Shown here: positions 44,471-54,103 of the stretch, piece after piece
How the letters are laid out: the number at the start of each line of letters is the position of its first letter
Position numbering within the stretch: the stretch's first letter is position 1
NCBI GenBank assembly: GCA_006384855.1
Contig: VCJN01001755.1
Span: 62,001 to 126,000 of the forward strand
Length of the DNA stretch: 64,000 nt
Direction: 5' to 3'
DNA from: Tetraselmis striata
Taxonomy: Eukaryota; Chlorophyta; Chlorodendrophyceae; Chlorodendrales; Chlorodendraceae
Translations under genes and position numbers: made by a program
Notes under the pieces: model-generated
Database searches by the model: none
What the model was told of the DNA's origin: nothing
Seen by the model: only the letters and a program-made list of their open reading frames with translations

Positions 44471-45331
44471 CACTACGCTTCAAAATTAATGGTAAGCAAA
44501 CTGCACTCCGAGGGTACCTGTAGTTGGGTGAGCATTTTTCCAGTATCAACGCATTATACGCAAAACCCTCCGAGCTGGGGACGCGGGGTGATCTGCCGGT
44601 GTTTAAAATCAGTTCGGGGTGCGAATACTACTCCCAAAATCGTACAATCATGGCGGAAATATGCCGAATTTGGACTTGCGGGGGTTTACATTGGATACGT
44701 GCCTGTAAGGATACCGCGCAAAACGCGCACCAGGCACTGGGTACCCACATGGGGATTTGTGTGGTACATATCCTTACATTGCCGCCACACCGTGTAGAGC
44801 TACCATATATTTACATGAGCTAGCAGCAGAAGGCGATATCAGGAAATCACCATATGAAGCGGTTGCCGAAAGGTGCGCACGCGCGCTCATTGCCGAACAA
44901 TTCGCCGCCTACGCGAGTAAGTTCCTCATGACATGTGTTACACATGTGTAACGCTGATGTACGCGGGCATCATGAGCGGCTGGAAGGCGCGATGCGGGAT
45001 CACCCGCGGCAACATGCGAGCACATCTATGGGCAGTCTATTGCTTTAGAGCCATGCCAAAGACTCCGCATGCGCCGCACGTTGGAATATTTCTTTGAATA
45101 TTTCTGCTAATCTAAACTCGAGATGTGCGAAATTCGTGCCTCGGTTTTACATCTACATACACCTCAATGTACGCGGCCAAATCAATTCAATCTAAACATG
45201 GGGGTTGTAGCCGGCACTCCTACCCAACATATATACCACCCATATATTAGGATTGGCGCCACGCGCTTCGATTGCGCGTGAGCACAGACCCTGCCCAAAG
45301 TAGGGTTTGCCATTTATTTTGAAGCGTAGTG
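44471..45331. mobile_element. Non-autonomous inverted-repeat DNA transposon, copy 1
   Basis: Starts CACTACGCTTCAAAATTAA and ends TTATTTTGAAGCGTAGTG, terminal inverted repeats of about 18 bp. Copy 2 (48226-48984) matches it over almost its whole length, apart from indels, including GAGCATTTTTC-AGTATCAACGC, GAAGCGGTTGCCGAAAGGTG, GGCTGGAAGGCGCGATGCGG and GATTGGCGCCACGCGCTTCG. An R3 motif sits inside at 44813-44850. There is no transposase frame. The CACTA start hints at the CACTA superfamily, but no clear 3-bp target duplication could be read. Confidence 0.7.
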
Positions 45332-45417
45332 AGCAAGGCGAAAATGTAACATGCTTTGGGATGGCGGTACTTCGCACAATAACTGCGTATTTGCTAACGA
45401 TGGCCACTATTTATCAT

Positions 45418-46452
45418 GTATATATGTTGCGCTCTATGTGACCGCCATGCAACTCGATCACCTTGCGCAAGCGTCTAGGCGTTGCCTCGGCTTGCTTTTT
45501 AAAATAATTAGGCGGAATTTTAGCTAGCGCCCGTTGGATTGCAGACGTGAAGCTCGCCATCGTGTTGTACCTCTTGCACATGAGTTTATCATCAAGCTCG
45601 TTTCATATGTTCTCTATCCAGTTCAGATCCGGGGATTTAGGCGGAGCTTGAAGCATTGACACTTCGGATTGATATGTCTGCCACTTCAGGGTGGTACCCC
45701 TCGCAATGTGAGCTGAGCCCCATCTTGATAAATTTCAAAGGGCTGCCCACCAAACATGCGTCGACCTTCAGGGACACATGTTTTCTCAATGACTTGCTGG
45801 TATACTTGACTCCCAACGCCTTTCCACCTTGTCCGCAGCCATGTCTTACCGCTGACAAGGTGTGCCTTGCTTATGCCATGGACACTAACTAGGACCAAGA
45901 TATAGGCGCACTGTTGGGCCATGGTGTTCCGTGTCCACAGTGACGCGGTGGCGCGGATTTTGATATCGCTTCCTGCCCGTGGACTTGTGCAACACTGTCT
46001 AATGGGAGTCGGTTACCATAACACGCTTCCAATCCACATGTAGGTAGGTGTCGTACCGTGGGCACCACTGCAACCTTGTAGCCATTGATATTTCGGATTG
46101 TTAGACGCTGGCGCCGTGTAAGGCTCATCCACACGATAGGGGCTCTCCCAATCCGTAAAGCACGCGGAACGGTGCTTTTAGATACCTCTTTACTGTGTCT
46201 TGCCACAGTTGTGCAAACGTCGTCTAGCGATTATCTTCGATCCAACTTGGTGCGACCAGTTGCGGTACGCTTCGCGGCGGTCACCGCAGCGCCATCTAGC
46301 AATCGCTTGCGCCCTTGCCCTTGCTTGTTATCCGGGCCTTCTCCGGTTGCATGCCGTTCCGCCCAGCGTTTTACGAAGCGCACATCACGATGCAATTGCC
46401 TAGCCACCGCTGCCACGTCTCCGTTACATGCTTGCAATAGTACCGGCACCAC
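45418..46452 (-). pseudogene. Tc1/mariner transposase relic
   Basis: Minus-strand pieces in three frames. First is an HTH region (AVARQLHRDVRFVKRWAERH). The first catalytic Asp follows in a WKRVMVTDSH context near HKSTGRKRYQNPRH. The second Asp is in EIYQDGAQLT, and the third position is in PPKSPDLNWIEN followed by a stop and NELDDKL. The tail reads IPPNYFKKQAEATPRRLRKV and IELHGGHIE. This order and these motifs are specific for Tc1-like transposases. Several stops and frameshifts show that it is dead. Confidence 0.75.
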
Positions 46453-47284
46453 TTCCCGATCGGCTTTGCCGCTCCGCGGCCTCCGCGCAATCTTACCATA
46501 TATGTATTCAATAGATAGATACGGCGCTCACGCTGAGCGGTGCGTAGCGCCGCGTGAGATAGGGATACTTTGCTGGAGTGGTCGCCCTAAGGCTTGTATA
46601 GTGGTATACCTAAAAGCACATAGCTGGCTTTATAGGAAATAGGCGGTAAATCCAACACAATGCTAACTGCGGTTAGTGCCCACAAACACATGCCGGCCGT
46701 CCAAACAAATCTTCAAACGATGCACGCCATGCATAGGCTAGGTAACAAAGCTAAGGGGCGCATGGCACGCGCACACGTGACGAGGCATGATGCATATACG
46801 ACCATCGTCTGAAGTACTGAACATTACCCGGTGCCATACATTATATTAAATCGCGCTTACTTTAAATTAAAGCATTCATTGCCGATCTCCGAAATCAAGT
46901 TCCAAAACCAATATGCGCGCATATCTTGCAAGGGAAACAAAACTAGGGCGTGATATTGTACAAACATGTGTAGCTAGCATGGACGCATTACGCGGCACTT
47001 AGATATAGTTACATGAGCTAGCTGCAAAAGGCGATAAGGAAACCACCCGAATAGGCAACATGAAACATCCACTACATGAGTTGCGAGGTGGAAGCCACAC
47101 CATAAGAGGGCGCGGAATGAGCACGGGCAAACGCATCAGACTTGGCCGTCTGCACTACGGCAGAGAGAATGCCGCCCAAGGTACCATGCACGCAAGCAGA
47201 AACTCGTTGCGACAACCCCCGCCGCGTGCGCGACATGTGATGGCGGAACTCAGCGGGCTGGCTGGCAACAAAGTTTCGAAGAGC
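46453..47284. other. Unassigned DNA with one R3 motif
   Basis: No gene. R3-like ACATGAGCTAGCTGCAAAAG is at 47011-47030. Confidence 0.4.
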
Positions 47285-47936
47285 CTAGACGGACTGACCA
47301 CGAAGGAAGCATGAAGTCGGGGCGGAAGGACCGCCAGGGAAGTGCGCACAGCGAGTAACATCGCGAAGATGTAGACCACCGTTAAAGCGAGGCGCGGCTG
47401 CGGTCCTCAACCACAAAAGGGTAGTACCGGTGAACACCTTGCACCGGGGCGGAAGACGCCCGGCCGCCGCTAGCTTGTTGCGCTCCGCCTCGGCCGCCGC
47501 GATCCCCGGGGTGCACCAATGGGGGTCGTTGCCCCAAGTGGAGGTCGTGGAGGACACGCACGCGAAATCGATCATGTAATCGCACGCCGCCCCCCCCCCC
47601 CCCCCACCCCGCCAGCGTCAAATCTGACGGCCGCGAGCGATCCGCTTGGCGCAGCCCACTCGTCTCAAGGGTCAAGTCGCCGACTCCCGGGCGGTCCCGG
47701 TCAAGCACCGCCCCCGCTTCGATCGCCACGGAAGCCCACATATTTTTCAAAGCGGTTTGCATGCGGTGTTTGTGGTTCGCAACGGGGCAGATGGGCAGAT
47801 GATCCACGACGAAATCCGTGGCATTCCGGTTCGAGCCATCCGTGCGTAGAGCGAAGCCATAAGGGGTCAATCCCACACGTGGGGCAAGGACATGTGACAA
47901 GCGCGAAACCCCCGCGCGCGGGCGAAGGCCCAGCAC
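47285..47936 (-). pseudogene. Possible LINE C-terminal fragment
   Basis: Two overlapping minus-strand frames hold conserved-looking blocks: VAIEAGAVLDRDRPGVGDLT, ADRSRPSDLTLAGW, then after the C tract (47590-47605) MIDFACVSSTTSTWGNDPHW and GIAAAEAERNKLAAAGR. A pattern of 'R.SDLTL..W', then 'DF..VSS', then 'A..AE..K' resembles the region downstream of reverse transcriptase in some algal and fungal LINEs. This is from memory of the general pattern and is not secure. Confidence 0.35.
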
Positions 47937-48225
47937 TCACGCAGCGGCGGCCGAATAAGCAGCATGGGGAATCTTGCGGGCTGAGTCGTGATCCGACTGG
48001 AAAAGCGATGGGGAGCCCGGCCCGCATGCGTTGTACAAGCGCAGGGTATCAAGGCGGGAGGCCGCGGCACCCATACGATGGAAGCCAAGAGCGAGGGCCA
48101 CGAAGTCACGCAAGCGAATCGCACGGCTAAGGTGGCGTTGGACAACCATTCTCGTCGTGAGTTAATCACGTTGTTACGTGGCACTGAGATCGTTGGGAGC
48201 ACTATGACTTCGTATTTGGGTTGCT
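47937..48225. other. Spacer before inverted-repeat element copy 2
   Basis: No separate gene recognised; possibly the upstream part of the LINE-like fragment. Confidence 0.3.
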
Positions 48226-48984
48226 CACTAAGCTTCAAAAATTAAACTGTACAACGGTAGTTGGTGAGCATTTTTCGAGTATCAACGCATTACGAAAACC
48301 ATCCGAGCTGGGGACGCGGGATGACCTGCCGGTGTTTAGTTCGGGGTGCAAGTACTACTCCTCGAATCGCATAATTCTGACGGAAATATAACCGATCTAT
48401 ACCGAATTTGGACTTACGGGGGTTTTAGGTGCCGTTACGGCGTGCGCCGTAAGAGTTGGACATGTGCTTGCCCCACGGTGTAGAGCTAGTAGTGCGCTAC
48501 CATATGAAGCGGTTGCCGAAAGGTGCGCACGCTCATTGCCAAACAATTCGCCGCCTATATATGCGAGTACGTGCCTTGTGACATGTGTTACACTTGTGTA
48601 ACGCTGATGTACGCGGGCATTATTAGCGGCTGGAAGGCGCGATGCGGGATCACCCGCGGCAACATGCGAGCACATCTATGGGCAGTCTATATTGCTTTAG
48701 AGCCATGCCAAATTTAGACTCCGCATGCGCTGCACGTTGGAATATTTCTTTGAATATTTGTGCTAATCTAACCTCGAGATGTGCGAAATTCGTGCCTCGG
48801 TTTTACATCTACATACACCTCAATGTACGCGGCCAAATCAATTCAATCTAAAACATGGGGGTTGCAGCCAGCACCCCTACCCAACATACAACCCCTATAT
48901 TAGGATTGGCGCCACGCGCTTCGATTGCGCGTGAGCACAGACCCTACCCAAAGTAGGGTTTGCCATTTATTTTGAAGCGTAGTG
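48226..48984. mobile_element. Non-autonomous inverted-repeat DNA transposon, copy 2
   Basis: Left end CACTAAGCTTCAAAAATTAA, right end TTATTTTGAAGCGTAGTG, colinear with copy 1 at 44471-45331 with deletions, notably of the R3-containing part. Same orientation as copy 1. Confidence 0.7.
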
Positions 48985-49924
48985 TAAAGCAATACAGCAA
49001 TGGCGTATCTCGGCCGTAGAATCGGCGCAGGAGGAAGGATTAGCAATATTTTTCAACATCAGTGCGTTAACATATGCGCACAACAAACATAACTAAAAGC
49101 ACCTATAAAAGGTTGTCAGCAAAAGAGAGACAAAAGAGTAGAGGAAGGATTCCTCCTGGTATCGGTGCCAAATAAGGCGACTCGACCGTAATGGACGATG
49201 ATAGGGGTATTTCGATTATGGGCCCCGCTATGAGACTCCTTATGACAGCAATTACCAGTACCCAACGCTTGCAGGACTTCTGCCATGCTAAAAGGATAAT
49301 CTGCCGTTGGCAAGCGGGTTTAATGCGGAATGAGGAAGGCCCCATGCAAGTCGCCCGCTTGCTCGATATCGCGGCTAGTCGCCAAGCGTTTGGTCTACCC
49401 ACGTACGCGGGATATAGTGACTTCTTGGGAAGGCACATGTCACATTCCGTCATGAGCTTTTATTCCTAATACAACTACAAGCCATAGGAGTTAAGGGTCA
49501 TACGCTTACCTTTAAAAAATTATATAGGGATATCATGGCGACGATCGGAAAAACGTCGGGCGTTTTTCCAATTCCGCGACAGATGCCGCTGTGGCGTCGT
49601 CGACTAAGGCGTCTTCCGGTACATGACGAGGGGGCATCCCGTTGTCGCGGGGTGGGGAAGGTGTAGCGTCTCGGGAGGCTGAGGCTCGGGTCCGAGTCTG
49701 CATAGAGTAAGCTGACACTCTGCTCGACTGCTAGAGTCGAGACCGCTAGTGCGCGAGCCGGTTGAGACGAGCGCAAAGCATAGAGTGCCGGTGCCCGAGG
49801 GTGGATCCCTCAGGTCGCTTCGTAGTGCTGGTGCGGGCCGGCATGCCTTAGTCCGTGCGCCGACCTCGGGGGTCGTGCGCACTACAACATAGCTAATGTA
49901 TTGTAAACCTCTAGATGACTACAT
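48985..49924. other. Unassigned region with a diverged solo TIR
   Basis: At 49083-49137 the sequence GCACCTATAAAAGGTTGTC then AGCAAAAGAGAGACAAAAG resembles the terminal repeat of the 17.95 kb element. No gene was recognised in the remainder. Confidence 0.45.
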
Positions 49925-50385
49925 CTGACCATATATATATGCCACGCGGACCACCCACCAGTAACGCATCTATCTATCTAGCTGAATACATATGCTGCAC
50001 AGCCCATCATCGGTCAGCAATGTATCTATCTTGCTGAATATATATGCCTCACTGCTCATCACCCACCAGCACCGCGTCTGGCGTGCTGAATACATCATGT
50101 GCCACACTGATCACCCACCAGCACTGCGTCTGTCATGCTGAATATACATGCCACACTGCCCGCCACTAGCAACGCATCTATCTCGCTGAATACATACGCT
50201 GCTCACCCAGTTCAACAGCAATGAGTCTATCTAGCTGAATATATCTACCACCCACCAGCATCGCATCTATCTATCTCGCCGAATCTATATGCCACAGCCC
50301 ACACACTGGCCGTGCTTCAAGGTTGCTGAATGTATCTATTGTACGCCCCACTCCGCAGTAGCGCATACAACTTGCTGAATGTAAA
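49925..50385. repeat. Minisatellite, unit about 55-60 bp, about 8 diverged copies
   Basis: Repeating pattern: CACCCACCAGCAnCGCATCT, then ATCTnnCTGAATAnATATG, then CCACACTGCCC. The GCTGAATA word recurs at roughly 50-60 base spacing from about 49980 to 50380. Confidence 0.75.
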
Positions 50386-51104
50386 AAAATGAGCAATCTT
50401 TGGAGCATACTACTCTATCAAAATATGTATGTTGTCTCGCCTATATCCCTTAAGCATCCGTTTCTTGTGTTTCCCTACATGGAATCTCCTGCTTGTGAAG
50501 TACCCGTGACCCAAGGCTACCTCAAGGAGCGCCTCGCCGTTGCACTAGTTGCACTTGAGGACGCACGCCATTCGCAACTGCGAGGCGCTACATGAAGAAG
50601 CTCTCACCGACAGAGCGCTCCTGACAACAAAGCACACAATTCGTGACGACCGGCGGCCGGACAGCAAGGGCAGGGCGCAGCGCAAGTGCGGGCTGTGTCA
50701 ATCAAGCTACGGGCCACAACCCTGCTACTTGCTAATTAAACACACCGGCCGTGGGGACATCTCACCACCATTGCATTCACCCCCCAACGAAGAATCCCCC
50801 CCCCCCCCCCCCCCCCCCCACCACCGTCCTCCGGCCCGTAGCGGACCTACCCCGCTCTCCGCGCAGCCGTATCCGTTCCGAGAACACTCCTATGTGTCAC
50901 GATCCCGAAGATCTCATCCGCAAAGATGGGCATCCCACTTGCACACTTGGCGGTGGAGCTCCAACTGCGCGCTGGTGCGACAAGTGACTTTACCATGTGC
51001 TTCTTACTGTTGGCTTGTTGCCTGTCCAATTGGTACAAACTGAAGTGGCTATTGAAGTGGCTACTATCAACTTTGACGATGAGTAGTGTCGTATCACTGG
51101 CATG
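50386..51104. other. Unassigned, contains a 24-base C tract
   Basis: C tract at 50796-50819. Short plus-strand frames include GRAQRKCGLCQSSYGPQPC and ENTPMCHDPEDLIRKDGHP, which are Cys-containing but not assignable. Confidence 0.35.
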
Positions 51105-51420
51105 ACCCCAACTCGCATTACTCGAATGGGCCGACGCCCAAACGGGTAGGGCGGACCTTTTGTGGTCAGTGCCGGGTATTTTGATGGCAGTGTTTTAGAC
51201 GGTGATCCAACAGTGTTGGAAATTCTCCGTCATTGGCTAATAATTAGCTTGCAGAATGCTTCGGAAATTAGCTTGATGACTATAACAGAGCGTCGCCTAC
51301 CCAGGGCTTTCTGTAAGTGGATTGCTGCCTAAACGGCCGTCGTAGAGACGCTGCAAGGGTTTATTCACTGGTGCCAGTCCTGTCCCGGGGGCGGAAAAAC
51401 AAAACTGCCATGAGTCAGCT
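51105..51420 (-). repeat. Repeat shared with 18.0-19.0 kb, compact form
   Basis: On the minus strand this copy runs from CCCGGGACAGGACTGG, through GCGTCTCTACGACGGCCG and CTGGGTAGGCGACGCTC, directly into CAACACTGTTGGATCACCG and GGTCCGCCCTACCCGTTTGG. In the 18 kb copy these two halves are separated by about 650 bp. Confidence 0.75.
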
Positions 51421-52687
51421 GGATTTCCTTCTGGATTTCCTTCTGGATTTCTTGAATGTTGTATCTAGCACAGCATGTAATCACAGGCAGTTGGACACGG
51501 GCCGCGGGATGATTTGGACAGCAAAACTGTAAAATATAGTGGTGGAGACAAATGAGCCCGTCTCCACTGGGGAAAAATAGGGAGACCCTTCAGCCGTCGC
51601 CATTTTGGCTTGATTTTTTTGGGTATTCATTATCGTTACATACGATAATATAATATCCAGCGGGGGCAGGGAGGAAACTTCCTGTGCGGATCACGCGCGA
51701 CAGATGAGCAGCGGCCTAGGCGCCGTCGCCGGGTCCTGCGGGCCCAAAGAGCAGGGGCGCCACTGCCTCCGCTGCAATCCGCCATACAGCCCTTCTCATG
51801 TGGTCCCTTGGCGCTGGGTTCGGCTTGCCGAGTGTCGCAGCACCTGGGGTGGCCCTGATGCGGCTAACATCCGTGGAGATGTCTCTCGATTGGCAAATGT
51901 GCAAATCCCGATCCTGCCGGAACGGGGGCGGATGTTCGGGCGAGCCTGGTGCTCAGTACGGGTACCTTCGTCAAGGGACCGTGCGGGGACGGGCACGCCC
52001 CGCTGCTGGTGGCCGTCCTTGTGGCGTGGATCAGGGCGATGCCGGCCACGGAGACGAGGCCACCCAGAAACAAGTCGCGCGCCGGCTTCTACGAATTCTC
52101 CTTCAGCCCCCCGAGACGTGCGGCATGCAGGTGAGCTGGGCACGCTCAAGCTCTGGCAAACATGCAAGTGAGAGTCGTAACCTGCTGTAAGTAACTGGCA
52201 TGTTGAAGCTGGGTTTCCAGCGGAGGAGTGGAGACACTACGCTGTCAAGAGCCGCCAGTACAGGTGTGTAAACACGAGAGGTGCCTGGAGCAGATGTCCA
52301 TTAATAAATCGACGGAACGATATCAGGGAGAGAAGTCCATACATCCTATGGATTTACAGTGCACGTGCCCTTTGGAAGCGGCAGGTAGTGGTGGAATTTA
52401 TCTACATCAACACGAGCCAAGAAGGGCAGCACCCAAACCAAAAGCAATTAACATCTTTCCATGAGGCACTCCCGCCAAGCCATCCAGATATATGATGCGC
52501 ATCATACATGTTGTGCCTCCTGGCGCTATACACAATGCCATGTACAAAACATCAATACGGGTGATTTGTCATGGCAGCCACGCACGTTTGCGCCCTTGGA
52601 TGTGTGCTCTCTGTGATTAGTGGGGAGGAATGGCGTGCATTCTGCCATGGACGGAGTTGTCGATACATTGCGCATGTGGGCCGCAGG
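51421..52687. other. Possible upstream part of the 52.7 kb gene; not resolved
   Basis: GC-rich frames at 51700-52190 on both strands (plus: FVKGPCGDGHAPLLVAVLVA; minus: FLGGLVSVAGIALIHATRT) could be exons, but no consistent splice phase to the downstream exons was found. The stretch 51421-51700 has AT-rich non-coding character. Confidence 0.35.
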
Positions 52688-53730
52688 ACCGCGCAGTGAG
52701 GAGCGCGGTGCGCAGTTTCCCGGCCGCACGGCAGCCGCCAGCATGGCGCAGACTCGGGGCCCGCGCGCGGCGGGACGGGGCAGCGGGCGTAGCGGCCTGC
52801 CTTGGCGTGGAGGAGTTCGAGGCTCCCAGCATCGAGGGCTCCAAAGGTGAAACAGCTCATGATAGTGCCGGACTCTTGCCTATGCCCCTCGCACGGAGCG
52901 TGACTGGACATGGATGAAGCAGTTCTTCATCCCCGCTGACCAGCGACAGCGGCACGTCCCTCGCTCCTGTGCCGGCCGCTTGCAGAGTGCTGCTGCCAGC
53001 TGACCCCGCTCGCCACATGCCGGCGGTTCCGGCAACGTGAAGTCAACTCGTTTCTATCGCGGCTGTTCAGGCAGGTTGCGAGCAGCCCCGGCATGCCCGG
53101 GTTCCACCTCAGCAGGTGCCCAACACCCTCAGCGCCGCCGCATTGGCCGCTGCACTCCCGCAGTGTCCCAGGCCAGCGTGCCCCAGCGTGCTTCCTGTTT
53201 CTGTGTGCACACAAGTGACGGGCAGAGTGACGGCGCTCCTGCCGCAGGTTTGATCTATTCCACGCGCATCTGTTCCTGGACCACAGCACGCGGGAGCCCG
53301 GGCTGCTTTTCCACGCGCAGGAGTACCCCGCCTTCGACGAGGACACATTTCCGTACCAGCTCGGCTTCTGCCAGGTGAGACCAAACGCTACTCCATGCAC
53401 CAGGCACAGCGCTGGTTTAGGCTCGGCTCCCCGCCGCTGAGCCTTTGCCGCCGCACTGATGTGCACCTGATGTGGCAGGAGGGCAGCCCCCTGGCGTATA
53501 ACCCTCAGCAAATGGTACTCCGTAATGTGCTCTGGTGGGGCGGCGCCCTGCACGTGCTGGACCTGTCGCCCGGCAGCGCGCTGCACGACGGCCTGCTGCG
53601 GCCCGGCGACCCTGGCGCCGCCGTATTCTACACCGTCGACGAGGAGCTCTTTGGCACCCGCGTCGTGGACATCAGCTACTTTGAGGCGCTCGCTGGGCGC
53701 CGGCCGGAGCATCGCCTGTGCGTGTGCTGA
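52688..53730 (+). CDS. Conserved-looking protein of unknown function, 3' part
   Basis: Four exons in phase: about 52688-52846, 52986-53115, 53248-53374, 53479-53730. The product reads FEAPSIEGSKECCCQL, RRFRQREVNSFLSRLFRQVA, then SRFDLFHAHLFLDHSTREPG, LLFHAQEYPAFDEDTFPYQL, GFCQEGSPLAYNPQQM, NVLWWGGALHVLDLSPGSAL, PGDPGAAVFYTVDEELFGTR and ends RRPEHRLCVC. The density of aromatic and charged residues and the clean GT-AG junctions argue for a real globular protein. I do not recognise the family. The 5' exon boundary is a guess, and the start codon was not found. It is convergent with the dihydroorotase gene, 373 bases away. Confidence 0.7.
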
Positions 53731-54103
53731 TGCCCGACTCGGCGCAGTCGCACTCATGCATGTCGGCATCCTTACCACAGAAATGGCGGGTCTACCGCCC
53801 TCCCTGGGCGCTCTGCCTGCGGTGCTGCTGCGGATCTTTACCACTCGCTATCGGGACTCCGGCTCGGCGCTCTAAGGCACTTTTGATGCCGAGTGTCCTG
53901 TCATGCTGGCTACGTCACCGGACCCGTGGATGTGGCTTGAGTACCGTGTGCCATCCCTGGAGCAATCCCTGGAGAAATCAGAAGGCCAGCGCGACCATGG
54001 TCGCCATGCCCGACATCGGCGCTCAGGGACACGCGATCGGAGCAGCTCAGGGCGTGCGATCAGATGGAGATCGTCCTCTCAGCTTCTCACTGCGCCACGC
54101 ACC

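Noticed and set aside
44471..48984. Reading the two 0.8-kb direct repeats as LTRs of one element
   Set aside because: Each copy has its own inverted ends (CACTACGC..GCGTAGTG), no TG..CA ends and no shared 5-bp flank; the interior holds a Tc1 relic and a LINE-like fragment instead of retroviral-type genes.
49925..50385. CRISPR-like array
   Set aside because: The repeated units vary in sequence and there are no unique spacers of constant length between constant repeats; it is a diverged minisatellite in a eukaryotic genome.
50640..50990. piggyBac-type Cys-rich C-terminus (RKCGLCQ, CHDPEDLIRKDG)
   Set aside because: The cysteine spacing does not match the domain and no catalytic sequence lies next to it.
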